A stretch of DNA of 64,000 nucleotides from Takakia lepidozioides (Eukaryota; Streptophyta; Takakiopsida; Takakiales; Takakiaceae): the NCBI GenBank assembly GCA_030704615.1, contig CM060734.1, positions 40,688,042-40,752,041 of the forward strand, given 5' to 3'. The notes under the pieces are model-generated. The model was given only the letters and a program-made list of their open reading frames with translations, did not search any database and was not told where the DNA came from. The position numbers and the translations under genes are program-made. Positions 10,340-23,211 of this stretch are shown piece after piece (the first letter of the stretch is position 1; every line of letters starts with the position of its first letter).

Positions 10340-11720
10340 AAAGCTTCTTGGACATAATGGAATCAAGGAGGAAAGGCGGCACAGTAAAAAAGAAGTCCCA
10401 AACTTGGGAGACATTGTCTTCATTCCTCACTCTGGTAAATTCCTTATCCACTCCCGTACTTGTCATTTGGTTCTTGCACTGTGGTTAAATGTCATTTGAA
10501 TTGGATTGCTTTGGGGGGTGAAGGCTGGGAAAGGTCCATTGTGGGTAAACGGAGAGAAAAAACCCTTTGCCTGCGAGCTCGTTGTTGTGGACATTCTAGA
10601 CGGGCTTTCAGTCCCAGATCTTCCACCGAAAGGTGTCACTCCAGCCTGAAATGAATGGGACGAGCGCTACTGGCCCTGGGTCTTCAAGTTCTGTGGGAAC
10701 TTCTTGGCTGACAATGGGTGTTTGCTCATCCTACAAGTTGCCAATGCAAAGTGCCGACGACTACTGTCCAGTTTCCTGAAGTCTGGTGGGATGAAGGTGA
10801 TTAAAAGCTGGAATGGAGTTAATAGTCTCCCACTTACAAAGGGGGATTTCCCAGGCCAGAAGGTATGTCGTATCCTCCATTTCATTAAATCTTCTAGAAA
10901 TGTTTCCCGTGTTTGGATAACTTTATTTTTCTTCTGCGCTGTCAATCTTCTCTTGCATCCTTGCGTTGACGAAATCGTAGTGCAAGGTTGTCATCTGCTA
11001 CCTACCTTGATGTTGCCTTGGCGCTCACCTCATTGAGTCCGGTGTTTTCATTTCGTAGACATGAGCTTTTGATGCACACTGTCTCATAAGAGAACGTCAC
11101 CCATCCACACTGTCATCTGTTAAGGAGTTCCAGGTCTTGAAAGGGGGAACGCATGTTGACTCGTCCTGCGATCCCGTGGATGATGATTTTATCTACAACT
11201 ACGTGGACGCCTCACTTACTGTGCTGCGGAATTCGAGAGAGCCATGGAGAGGTGCACGGGAAAAGAGTCTTGCATTCATGCAGATAGTCATTGAGTCTTG
11301 CAGTGTTGAAGGGTCCCGTGTTGTTGACCTCACTCTTGGAACAAGTTCGGGCCTTCACACTCTAGCAATAATCTGCCTTCATTGTTGTAGTTGGAAAGTG
11401 CAGGTTTGTGCGTATATCTTGGCTCATTTGGTTTATTCGTCTGGCAGAGGCATCGTTCCATGCCTACAAGGCTGCTGGAAGGCATATGTTTGCCTTTGAG
11501 GGGAATGGAGAGCTGTACAAAGAGGTAATTGCTCCCCTCCATGAGATCGTATGTTATGCTGAGGCTGCAACAAGAACATTTGCTCTCGAAACATCTCCCC
11601 CTAGACAGGTTTGTGGCAGGAATGGACGTGTGCATAGTGGGACGATGGTGTTCATTGATAGTCGTGCTTCAGTTTCCAATGCAAGCTCCTCTACCAGTGG
11701 ATCTGGACAATCGAAATGAC
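10340..11720 (+). pseudogene. Remnant of an intron-containing gene resembling a beta-class DNA amino-methyltransferase
   Basis: Several exon-like blocks follow G1. The first (10341-10435) ends at a GTAAAT donor. The second (about 10570-10860) reads LVVVDILDGLSVPDLPP, then after one in-frame TGA WDERYWPWVFKFCGNFLA, and ends at a GTATGT donor. The third (about 11125-11400) contains WRGAREKSLAFMQ and VVDLTLGTSSG. The fourth (about 11450-11720) contains AAGRHMFAFEGN and ends at TGA. A DPPY-like strand first and a DxxxGTSSG glycine motif later matches the permuted motif order of beta-class N4/N6 methylases, but the DPPY motif is not conserved. The assignment is tentative. The 5' part appears cut off by G1. 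Confidence 0.4.
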
Positions 11721-12660
11721 CCATAAATTTTCGGACTTTCTATGGATAATGAAGCAATATCGACTTCTATGGTTTCAATAATGCCTATGACTCTCGACCT
11801 GTTCTTCTATTCAAAACTTCCTTCTTCATGTATGTTCGTTCATCCATCCTACAGACGTCAACAATAGAAAATCTCAACATCCACATTCTTTTCAAGCATT
11901 CATCCAATGAGATGAGCATGCATTAATCCATCAATGTGCTGGATTGCATCCGTGAACATCCAAAATTCATTCATCAAACTCACACCATCAACCAAAATTT
12001 CATCTAGCTTCCTTCATTTATCATCCATCAACTTTCATCCATTATTCATCCAACATCCACCCTCCATTCATCCGCTTTCCATCCGCTTGCTGCCATTGTC
12101 TCTTCTACGTTGTTGCAAACTACTGCCTTGTTGTGTGCAGACTTTCCCGCAGATACAGGTCCCGCATGGTTTTTCCATCCGCGGTTACAGGCCCTTGCGG
12201 TGACATTCATCCTCATCCATGAGAATCTTACCGCTCACGGATTGGTATCTTCACACTCACGAATCTTTCCGCTCACGTGAGCCGCTCACAGTTTAGCATC
12301 CCCCGATACAGGGTAGTGGTCGGAGTTGCATATGCTATGGATATGCACGTGACTAAAGAGGTAGGATGGAATTGTGTTGTTTGTTTTGAGGTAGAAAACA
12401 CAATTTTAAGTAAATCTGGACTAAAGTTTGGTCCAGAAATAAGGAGAAATATCTGAATATGTATTTTTTAAATCATTTAAATGAATTTAAATGGATCATT
12501 TTAAATGTAAATATAAAGATATAAATAATTGTTTGTCTATTAATATATAATATGAGCAATAAAGAAACATTATGTATAAACTTCAGGAGAAAAAATAGTT
12601 TCTATTTGGCTCATAAAGCAAGTTCCACTGTTCACTCGACGTTTAGTAAGAGTTGAATGA
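11721..12660. other. Non-coding, partly CATC-rich
   Basis: About 11840-12090 is rich in imperfect CATCCATT/CATTCATC repeats. From 12360 the sequence becomes AT-rich. I see no supportable gene. Confidence 0.6.
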
Positions 12661-12663
12661 GAT

Positions 12664-12885
12664 ACCAACAGTCAATAGCTCAGTTGGTGAAGTGCAATGA
12701 GTGCCACCAAGATGATGATGGGGTCAAATCTTGCTACTGACGAGTGTGGTATGTTCCTGGGTGTGTCCCATTCCAACGCCACATGGCGGGGTTACTATGA
12801 AAGAGGTTATACTATTAAGGGGGCCTGATTTGTAAGCTGTCGCTCCCAGGTGTTTCCATTACATTAAAAAATAAATAAATAAAAC
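12664..12885 (+). mobile_element. tRNA-derived SINE
   Basis: The head carries an A-box-like TAGCTCAGTTGG (12676-12687) and a B-box-like GGTCAAATC (12722-12730), the split Pol III promoter of a tRNA-derived SINE. The body ends GGGCCTGATTTGTAAGCTGTCGCTCCCAGGTGTTTCC, given here in outline: GGGCCTGATTTG then CTGTCGCTCCCAG. It is followed by an A-rich tail with AAATAAATAAAT. The same head and tail recur at 23212-23918. Confidence 0.65.
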
Positions 12886-12889
12886 GGGT

Positions 12890-15170
12890 GTCGGGTGATA
12901 ACTCGTCTCATAATCCGCGGCCTGATGGATGATTGGAGCACCAGTCATATTCGTAACCGCGACTGAGCTTACGAAGGCCGTTACTATGTAACGTACAAGA
13001 CAAATCAATCAAATATGTAAGGAAAACATGGCACAATGACACAATACCATGAAATGAAATGAAAGACAATGGGGAGACATTGATGATAAACAACCAGGTT
13101 TTATTTCAGAACTATGTCAATTTGAGTAAGTATCGCCCCATGCGGCATGGACCAATACAAGTAACGTAAACCATGTCAATGAGAGTATCAACTTCTAGAA
13201 GGAGGGCTGAACTCCGTTAGCACAAGACGATGTTGGCCGACGTACTTATGATGAGAATATTTTGAGGAAAGTCATTACCCAAAATCACGATATTTTGACA
13301 AGGTTGGAGGGACCATTTTCAAATCTGTATTCTTCCGTTGTTCCGAAGGTTGATGGAAGAAGTCCTTGAAATGTTGTCTCGAGAATCGTTGATATGGTGA
13401 CGACCTCACAAAAAATACCTCCAATATTACGCCAACCAACAATGTCTTGTGCGACCGAAGTTCAGCTGTACTTCTTGAAGAATTGGTGGTCTTGCAGACT
13501 TTTAGTGAACCGCGAAGATGATGAATTATTCATATGCTCTTCAAAACATAATGTCCAAGTAACTGACCCTAGAGTAAGATGCTGAAAGTATCCAATTGGG
13601 GAATAAGTATGCTGCTCGTATGCTTCTGGAAAGTGGCTCGGTGGCGAGTACGTTGATGGAGAGAGTGACGTTTCTGCGAAATCTTCAAGAAAATAGTGTC
13701 GGGTGACTAGTCGAGGTTCATCTGTGACGGGCTGTGGTACTTCTGACGATTTACTGTAAAACACTCGTAAACTGATCACCAACTAAATAATCTCCAACTG
13801 ACTAACCACCAACTAACTGATTAGAGCTGTCACAAGCAATGTAAAAAATCCTATTTACTGCTAGGTGTTTGATGTTATTGTTGTTCCTGTAGCTGAATTG
13901 TATAGTAGTCATTTTGCTATTCCCATGTGAACAGTATCAGGTCCCCAGAGACTGTCATATTCAGACTCCCGTATCAGCCACGGCCCACCATCATCGACCA
14001 ATATAAAACCATCAGCTGCATATCAGCTGACAACTAGATCTTCGATTCATTGTATGCAACTCCAGATAAACACCCTAGCCCACAGTAGTTGGCCAGCAGC
14101 TTGAGATATTTCCCCGGGCTGTGATTGAATGAACTAGAGATTTCATTCTTAGCTGATGGTTTCATGTAGGTGGTGCCTGATTCCGATTTCTGAATATGGC
14201 AGTCTCACTGGACCTGATGTTGTTGGAATGGGAATAGCAAAAAGACTCCTATAGAAATCAGCTACATGAACATACGCGGTATCAAGCACCTTGAAGTACA
14301 TATGATTGTTGAGATTGTTTGCACAGATTGTTTGCACAGATTGTTTGCATAGATTGTTAGCGACGGTGTTCCTCCTTTGGCGTCCAGTCCAAATGAAAAC
14401 GAGAATGTGGAGATTGACGTTCAATTGCTGACATTCTGCCTCCTCGTAATACCATTTTGGTGTGCAATGATGGACATCAGAACAGGTCAGCTCTTAGAAA
14501 AGCACGCTTGATCGCGCGATGTTAATCGTTGGTGTTTCTCAAAAAAATAATGGATCTCCAAACGAAGGATATAGGAACCAAATAAAACACCACGAGGATG
14601 CTGTCAATTGTTGGAGATCGGATTATGCAAGCAGGGAGAATGACTTCAAACAACTTAAAGACTAGGATTATAAGATACTTGAACAATCCGCCAGGGAACA
14701 AGTGACACCATCAGCCTCGATGATTTGAGTGCGTGTTCTAAAACACATCAATGAATCATCCAGGATGATGGTATGAAATATTCCGGGACGGATTATCCGA
14801 ATACCTTGAGTTCCCTCTCTGTAACTGACCTGAAGTAACTCACTATGCCTGCAAAATCATTTGAAAAGATATGATTTCTTTGCACTCCACCCCAACTAAT
14901 TCACACCTAGAAGCTGCAATGAGACCTGAAGACGAAGTTGTAGGATTTTGAGCATCACCTACCCCCGGACATATTGGGGTTGTCTAGGATACCAGTTGTT
15001 TACAAAACCTTGAGACCTCTTTTGCTTCTTCCCAAATAGTACTGGATCCTTCTAGGTGTTAAGTATGTCGTGCTCTCTCTCAAGACTATGGCCATGAAAT
15101 TACTGTGTAATATGTATAGAGGAAGAAAAACCGGGGGAAAGTGAGGGGGAACGTGAAAGGAGAAGCGCAT
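12890..15170. other. No recognisable gene
   Basis: About 2.3 kb of mixed-composition sequence. Only short open frames are present and none has a recognisable motif. TTGTTTGCACAGA recurs in tandem at 14315-14360. I find nothing else to annotate. Confidence 0.55.
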
Positions 15171-15176
15171 AAATGG

Positions 15177-15385
15177 TCATTGGGGGACTCTTTGAACCGT
15201 TACGTATCGGGGAGAAAAAAATTTGGAGGACTCTTCGAACCGTTACATATCGGGATATCGGGCAAAAAGAGTCATTGGGAGACTCTTCGAACCGTTAGGT
15301 ATCGCGCATAAAGAGTCCTTGGGGGACTCTTTGAATCGTCACGTAACGGGGAGAAATGGTCCCCCAATGACTCTTTGAACCAGTA
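15177..15385. repeat. ~47 bp tandem repeat, four to five units
   Basis: Units of the form CATTGGGGGACTCTTTGAACC followed by GTTACGTATCGGG start near 15179, 15225, 15273 and 15319. A last partial unit near 15355 starts with the inverted TCCCCCAATGA. The units differ by substitutions, so the array is old. Confidence 0.85.
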
Positions 15386-15773
15386 TGTATGATTGATCGA
15401 GAGAGAATACTAGTGAAGATAGTTGACTTTAAGCTCAACGATCTAATTGGACGATACGTGATGGCCAGTTTCTGAAGGAAGTATGCGGTCATAGAGCAAA
15501 AATGACGGTAGCAGATAGAAGCGAGAAAGTTGTGGGTGTTGGCATCAATTGCACCCTTCCTCGCTTCAGTCATGGCCTGATTTGTGATGCTCGCAAGGTT
15601 AAACTCACCCCCTAGTTTCAACATTTTTTGTTACTTTGTGAGACAATCCCTGCATACACCTAGCACTGTGCACACGTGGACATGTGCTTATTTTATTTTA
15701 TAAATGTTATCATTTCATATAGAAATGATCGTCAGATTTGTTTTAGTTACATGTAATTTTTTTTAAAAAAAAT

Positions 15774-16250
15774 TTGGCGGTCACCGCGTGTACTTTGTTC
15801 AAAATAAATTCAAGCGACCGCCGAATTTTGGCGGTCACTTGAATTTATCTTTTTGTAAAACACAAGCGACTGCCGCAATTTGGCGATCCCACGTATGTAT
15901 GTATGTATTTATATATTAGCGACCACGGAAATTTGGCGGTCGCATGTATTTATTGAATTACTTAAATATAAACGATCGCCGAAATGCGGCTGTTGCATGT
16001 ATTTAGTTATTAATTTTAAAAATTTGCAACTACTGAAATTCGGTGATCGCAAATATTTATGGTTTTTAAAAATAAAAACGATCATTGAATATCGACGGTC
16101 TCTAGTGTTGTTTTAAAAAAAATAGAAGCGACCGTCGAATATCAACGGTTGTAAGTATTTTTTATGTTATTAAACTGAAGCGACCCCAAAAAACGGTGGT
16201 TGTTTATTTATTTATCAAAGTGCATGCGACTGTCAAATTCAGCAGTTTAA
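15774..16250. repeat. ~52 bp tandem repeat whose units each contain a ~25 bp palindrome
   Basis: Each unit carries a hairpin of the form GCGACCGCCGAAATT-TGGCGGTCGC in more or less degraded form, starting near 15814, 15866, 15919, 15972, 16026, 16078, 16128 and 16180. Partial units occur at both edges. The spacing is a regular 50-54 bp. AT-rich spacers separate the GC-rich arms. No gene is present. Confidence 0.85.
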
Positions 16251-17208
16251 TTTTAAAAAAACCCCCGAAAAATCATAGAGAGGTACGACTGGCCAGTCAT
16301 GTGGACATGTGGCGAGGCGCGATTGGCTAGTTGCTCTTGATTGGCTATATAAACCCTCCCATCCCTCTATGTTCACTTTTGCTCTTATGTGAAAGTGATT
16401 GACTGGCTTTCTGTAGTTTTCGGACTTTATTGCTTGAGACCACGCACGGGAGGCGCAAAGGTGTTTGCTTGGGAGGGAAAAAGTTTTTGTCGTTTCTCCA
16501 TCTCGTCAATCCCACTTTTTTTCGTCTCTCTTCATTGTTTTATCGATCTTGTATGGTTTTTTTTAAAAATGTTTTTATAGAATATAACATCTACACGACC
16601 ATTATTTTCTTTTCATCACATGTAGTGGGCAAACAAAGTATATAATATGGGGGAATGTGAGCTCAAACACTGGGCCGAGGGATTTGTATGGGAGTCGGGG
16701 TAAAAATAGGAAGAAAAAACATGCCCACGAGTGAGATAGGCAGGTCAACGCGCAAGACTATCCAGGAAAAAAAATTGTAAATGAGGTGGTACGGAATTAT
16801 TTAAAAGAAATGACATAATGAGGTTACAAAGTTCTTATGTCTGGCATGGATATGAGAGGTTCCGTCTTTTCTAGCAGAATATAGAGAGGGGAATGAGAGA
16901 GGCTTTGATTGAAGATGTAGTGAATATTCACAGAGTGGGTCAAGAGTAGGACAACTAACGCTATATAGAATTTGAGGCAGCTAATCAAGACGATTGTTAT
17001 AAAATGCAACAGCCCCACACTACCCGAAGTCACACTTGTTGACTTTCGCGACACCTCTCCACTTTGCTCTCTGCTCCAAATTCGGACGGACGTTCAAAAT
17101 TAGCCTCCTTATAAAAGTGACAGCCCACAAAAGAAAAACCCATTATGGACCTGTCATGTGTCGTCATGCAAACAGCGTCCGCCACACCGACAAACCAACA
17201 AATCGATC

Positions 17209-17241
<33 letters not shown>

Positions 17242-18520
17242 GGTGGCGCATGTTGTATCGCGCAACGTAGTGGAATTGCATGGTACTGCAACGTGCCAGC
17301 ATTAAGAAAAAAAAAATGGATTTTTTTTGCGGCAACGACGTCTGTCAGCGCTACGATATGTGGCAACACATCAATTATTATTATTATTATTATTTCATTT
17401 TCAGACGGTGCCTGTCCGCACTTTGCCACGTGGTAGAATATCAAACTCAATTTATTTTTATATTTTTATATTTATTAGTTTTTGGTTTTCGGCGGCGCCT
17501 GTCCGCGCTGTGGTAGCATCTTGCGGAGCGACGGGGGACGGTGGCTACGCCAGGTATTTTACTTTTTTATTTTCTATTTTAATGCTCAAATGACCGCTGG
17601 TGCCGGCGACAATTGGATTATTTTATTTTATTTGTTTTTGTTTTTTTTTCATTCACGCGTAGTAACAGTTTTCGACAAAGAAACACACACACACTCTCTC
17701 TCTCCCTCTCTCTATCTTTCTTTTCGACAAAGATGGTACCGTGACTGACAAAAAGAGGTTTAAGAGTCTCCGAAAGAGTGTTATCTTCTCTACTTTGTAG
17801 TAGGGACACGGACTTGGTTACCTCACAAACTCCGATGGTTGTGTTGAATATCCAGTTGTTGTTGATGCTATTGTGGCTGTGGGAGGGTATATGTACAAAG
17901 TTACAGCCCTAGCCTTATCAGCACCTCCGGCAGGTATGGGGCCGTTTGAGGATATCTGTTTTTTTTATTCGCTTTGTTTGGATAGTGTAGGTTTGTTCCA
18001 TCCACGGCTTCAGACTCCTTGCTTGATTATCGTGAACACAAAGTGTATCATGGATAGTGCACTTAGTTTTTGGAAGGATTTTCAAACCCTGTTTGTTTCT
18101 ATCATTATTAGACATTGTCACCTTCGAAGCACCTCTGATTGAGTAGTTTTTCTTTACTGGCTATTAGAAAGCACTGCGTGTGCGTCCATTATAGTTAGGG
18201 TTTTTCATCCACGATTTGGTTGTGTCGTATCTGGTTTACTCTGTTCTGTGCGGTTATTACGATCTTCCTTTGAGGGTACTGCATGTAGGCATGCAGGGGT
18301 TTCACACTTCATCTCATTTGGATGTTCTTTGGCTGTGTCTTTGTGTTCTTTATGCTCTCTATTCCATGTTTGGCCTATGGTATGCACATGATTCTTCTAC
18401 AACCATATAGCCAGTCCTTCTCCAATATCTTTTTCCATCTTCTCAAATTCCCGACCAGTTTCGTTTTTTCATCTTCGTTGTTTCTACCAGATTGTGATGA
18501 TCTTTCTCAAGAATGAATCA
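16251..18520. other. AT-rich non-coding stretch with simple repeats
   Basis: It contains a T run of about 30 bases (17211-17240), an (ATT)n stretch near 17376-17395 and a CA/CT microsatellite at 17684-17718. From 17820 to 18500 the composition is more gene-like, and open frames of up to 89 codons exist, but none has a motif I can recognise. Confidence 0.55.
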
Positions 18521-18529
18521 ACTGTATGT

Positions 18530-19760
18530 TGCTCCCACAAAAACCTGACTTCCTACGGAACGAGTACGACTTAGGATCTTATTCCCTGTGCAGCATAGAA
18601 AACTTCCCGTGTTAAAGAAAACCTATCATGAGATACGTAGGTAGAAGCCTAAGGTGGCAGAGAGGTTTCCGATCGAGACAGATGATTCAAGCTACCTGTG
18701 CATTTGACAGGAGCCTTGGATGACCAATTTGGCCAACCAACAGTTTACAATGGATACATCATTCAGCTGCTATTTGAGTTGTGGAGGTCATATAGCACAC
18801 ACACTTTTGTGTACCAATGGTTGTTCAACTGTGATGAAAAGACAGGAAATAGTCGTTCCGCATCTATTAAAATTATGTTAAGACCTGGTACGCTCATCAC
18901 AACGTTTGGATGTACCTTTCTTATTGATGAGGACAAGCTAAATTTCAGTCTTGATGCTGCTGAAAATGATCTTAGGGCAAAGGTGAAGCCACTTTTCACC
19001 ATGTTTTACGGAGAGGTGCAATTCATTCTAGGCTACACAGCGGCAGACATAGAATTCCAGTGGGTTTACATTGGCAAGTATGGCCAGATCAGAAGAGTCG
19101 GTCCACGTCTTGACCTGTCAATTGAATCCGGTCGCTGCGAGTTTTTGTTCAGCATCGGCTATGCCAATCAATTAATTAAGAAAGTGGTAGACTTAGTCCC
19201 TGATGTGTTAGACCGCCGTACTATGTTCACTGAGGATATTGAAGGAGATAGGATAATATATTTATATCCTGATAGAGTTTGTAAGTCCATCAAGAACTTT
19301 AACAGTTTTGGTGAGGATCACATGACCGCATTGGATGTGATACTGAGGGCTTACGAAGCTGGAGAAAGATATCTCTCCCTTCCGTGTTTAATAAGAGAAA
19401 TTTTGAACGAGGTCCCCATAAATCGTATAAGAACTTACATAGTTGAGATTAGTCCTCTTGGACACCAGCCTATATTGAGGTCCGAGCGAGATACCAAGAT
19501 ATTGGCCAAGAATGTGTGTGAAGCCTTCTATGTCCTCCATGAGGAGGGCCTCGTTCACAGGGATATCCGACTCCCTAATATTTTGTAGGTATCAGAGGAG
19601 CAGTTCATGTTAATTAACCTAGAAACAGTCGCATTATCCCATTTCCAAGTGCCAGAAGGATTTCAACATTTCTCATACTGGAACATTGAGATATTGGAGG
19701 GTAGCTTTTACACGCCCATGTCAGATATGTATCAGCTTGAAAGACTTTTGGAACAGTGAG
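18530..19760 (+). pseudogene. Protein-kinase-like gene, broken
   Basis: An open frame at 18698-19588 gives 296 residues ending in the catalytic-loop signature LVHRDIRLPNIL (HRD-x4-N). It stops there at TAG 19586-19588. The same frame then continues 56 codons to TGA 19757-19759 with QFMLINLETVAL, where a kinase would have DFG, and SDMYQLERLLE. This fits the divergent kinase-like families with LIDLE in place of DFG that are common in fungi and some plants. The upstream region, 18540-18690, reads KLPVLKKTYHEIR in another frame and looks like part of the same gene. With several breaks it is called a pseudogene. The substrate is unknown. Confidence 0.55.
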
Positions 19761-19799
19761 CACCTGCGATAACTACGAGTACAGAATCTGCTCAACAAT

Positions 19800-20240
19800 T
19801 TATAAGGAAGTTTAAATCAAAGGCACTGCAGCGGAAACATTGATTCATCATTGGCTATCAGATCTTATTCCATAGGTTTATATTAATCCGCAGAGTATAT
19901 AAGGTTTGATAAACAATTTCATAGCATGTGAGCGAAAGAGTGGACATCTGTTGGGGATACGCGATGAGCACAAAGGTAATCAAAGCGCACATCATGGTAA
20001 GTACCAGTGTTGGGCGAGTATATTGATTTCAATATATTCTTAAGGTATAAGTAAATTTTTTTTGTCAAATTATTTATCCTCCTGGTATAGATAAATTGAA
20101 ATCTCAAAAATTATTTACCCTTTGGGTATGGGTAAATTAACTTTTCAGATTTCTATATAACCCCCGATTATGGATATATATGCCAAAATATCATTATCCT
20201 GAGGGTATGAATAGTTTCTAGGTATGGATAGTTATTTCAA
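19800..20240. repeat. Degenerate GGTATRGATAAATT-type repeats
   Basis: Between about 20030 and 20240 the motif GGTAT(A/G)G(G)(A/T)(T/A)AAATT recurs with spacers of roughly 40-60 bp. Related GGGTATAT words occur at 20690-20830. The sequence is AT-rich and holds no gene. Confidence 0.45.
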
Positions 20241-20453
20241 TTACTATATAATTTAATGGTTTATGTTCTTCAATACGTATGTACAAAACATTAAAAAAAA
20301 CAATCTATGGTAAGAGAAAAAATTGATAAGATATTGCATAATATTTTGGTTTTAATTCCCAATGAAAGATGGAGGAGGTTTGCGATTTATAAAATTAAAA
20401 ATAAATAAAATCCCCCCTCAAGGACCTAAATTTGGGCTGTTACTCCTAGATTT

Positions 20454-20455
<2 letters not shown>

Positions 20456-20491
<36 letters not shown>
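20456..20491. repeat. (TA)n microsatellite
   Basis: An almost uninterrupted run of alternating TA with one break. A shorter one occurs at 20813-20828. Confidence 0.9.
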
Positions 20492-20494
<3 letters not shown>

Positions 20495-20499
20495 GCGAG

Positions 20500-23200
20500 A
20501 TCTGAAGAGGTATTCTTTGGGTTATATGACATTTTAGGAATGATATATATGTAGCATTTGTTTTAGCTGGGATTGGAGCTTTCTTATAGCTGCTCCCTAA
20601 CGACACAAAAAAAGAGAAAAGACCTAGCACATAAAGGCAATGAAGACACATAAAGACCCTCATAAACCCTTCATTTTAAGATATACCCTTCATAAAAGTA
20701 TGGTTTATTGAGCGTCTTGATACAGGTAAATATAAAGATAAGGGTATATCATAAAATATATACCCTAATATAAGGGTGTACATCCGGGTACCTAAACTTG
20801 CCACACCAGGGTATATATATATATATATCCGTCTTAACCCTTAACCTCCCAAGCCCGTTTTCAACATTTTGGCCATTTTTGATAGCCCGTAAGACTAAAA
20901 TGCCCATAACTCGTTATCACCTTTCATCCACAGGTTTCAACCATAAAACATTGTACCTAGCTTGGTAATGTATAACTCCTCCAAATTTGGCATGATTCCA
21001 CTATAGAAATAGAAATATTATGGGTCGTTGTAGCCTACAGTGTCCATTTTTGGCTGTCACAACACCGTTTTTCCTGCACATAGATTGATGGTATACATCC
21101 ACACTCTTCAATCGAATGGAATATTTGAATAAATGACTCTAAAGGATAATATTCACTAGAGGCTTCACCCACTCTTTCAAGTTTCATTTCAAAATACTAA
21201 GTATATTGAAAGTTAAGGACTTTTTAAAAAGTCCCTAGTAAAATGTCATAGTCAATAATCTGATGATTATGTACTTTGTTCTTGGTCAATTTTCAATGCC
21301 ACTATAAAAAACGACTCACAGAATGATCACCCCCATTTTGAGGAATCTAGAATGCCTTATCTTACACTAAAATATGTAGTCTATAAAATGTTAGGGACTT
21401 TTGAAGAGCATAGAAATTAATTATTTTTGTATTAAGCTTTACAACATGAAAAACATAGATTTACAAGAACTACCTTCACAAAAAACACGCATTTTCCATA
21501 GGTTGAGGGCATAGATGAATTAGATTTGAGAATTTTGTTTTTTTTTTTAAAATTGAGTTTTTTTTATTTATTTTATTTTATTTTTTGAAAAGCCCACCCA
21601 TATTGTTTTGACACGGTACTTTTGGCCAACGGTTTGGATCGACTTCGTCCGATGGTCAAAAAAATTATTTTTTTAAACTCGCGCCAGCTTAAGGACATCT
21701 CATGTACTCGTGATCGTGTCGCATTATGGACACTCTAGACTGCAATCACCCTTATAATGCCTTTGTGGACCTTGAATTTGAGCTTCCACACAATGCTCCT
21801 ACCAAAAAAAGATTTGACCAGAATAAACGGTGGTTTTTTGTAATTTTCATTGCTTCGAGACCCAAAAATTCCAATGCACTGGTGTCTTTATTATGTCATT
21901 GCCAAATTTTAGGGCCATATGAGGGTTTTTTCTATGGGCTGCTTTGTATGGGTGTATGTGGGGGTACATAAGGTGAAAAATTGAATGACATGAGCCTCCA
22001 AAGGAGGTGCAATATTTCCCAACTTTTTGAAAAAACCGGACGATAGATGTGTGGGTACCATGCCATGCTCCACAATGTGAAAAAAATTATACAATTTAGT
22101 AAATGTTTAGGAAACTTTTTGGCCCTAATTTGTGCAATATTGTTTTGGGACCCACAACCGGACTTCAGGTGGTGCTCAGGGAGGATTTTCCGGCAGACTA
22201 TTCTTTTTTTGGGAGGTCACGTCCCATGGGCACTGCCACCCCATCGGCTACAGGGGCAACGTAGCGCCACCCGCCCAACCTAAAAATGAAGTGAAATAGG
22301 GTGGGCCGCTGCATGCAGCCCCACCCTAAATCGAAACTGCAGCCGGTTTAGTGCTTTGTACTTGCCACCTGTCCAATTAACTCAAGAAACGCAGCTTGTT
22401 TTGGGCAATGCTGACAGGCCAAAATTGGCCCATGCCACATTTTTAATTTTTTTAAATTTTTTTTTTTGAGGAGAGGCTTCCTAAGAGGCAAATCTATATT
22501 TTTAAATCAGACCTCATTCCCATCCGAGAGCATCTTATGATGCTGCGGCGAATCTCCGATTTGGCTCGCTTGTGAGGTTAAGGGTTAAGTGTGGGTATAT
22601 CAGGGTAATTCATATACCTATCCTAATAATTAGATGGAAGATAATATTTATTTATTTATTTAAATTAATATAAGAAAAATGTCGGTTGAGAATCGGATGT
22701 CCATGTAACATACAAGTCCTTTAAAATTGACAAGCATTTCACTATATAATTGGATAGTGAAAAAAAATAAAAATTGGATAGTGTGCACTGTGTACAAGAC
22801 TGTAACTTCTGAATATAACATTGTGGGATCCTGTGGAATTGAAATTTCTTCCACTGCTCCTCGACTTCTTCCACTGGACTAACCATGCTACAAATCTCAT
22901 CCTATCATCGTTTGGTTAAACTGACTCGTTTAAATTAGAATTGTCCTCAAAACTAACAAACTCCAAGGCATCCCTCATTGGAGCCTCAAAATCATGAAGG
23001 ACGGAATGCTCAACAAATTGTTGCAAAAATCCATCATTTTCATCTAGTGTAATGGCATATAGCAATTATTTCATCCAGCATCACGACATGCAACAACTAT
23101 AGAGTGACAGGATTTTCCTAACACTCTATATAACACTCTTTTCTAGTGTAATTTTTAACATATTATAAAAATATATATAACATATACCAAGGTAACATTT
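20500..23200. other. AT-rich sequence without recognisable genes
   Basis: I looked for open frames with motifs and found none. A-rich and T-rich runs occur near 21535-21590 and 22440-22470. Confidence 0.5.
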
Positions 23201-23211
23201 AAAGAGGGTCA

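Noticed and set aside
12664-12740. A functional tRNA gene
   Set aside because: A- and B-box-like words are present, but no cloverleaf with a proper acceptor stem can be drawn, and the same sequence with an A-rich tail recurs; it is a SINE head.
17030-17450. Open frames across poly-T/poly-A stretches
   Set aside because: Homopolymer-driven Phe/Lys runs with no domain; simple-sequence artefacts.
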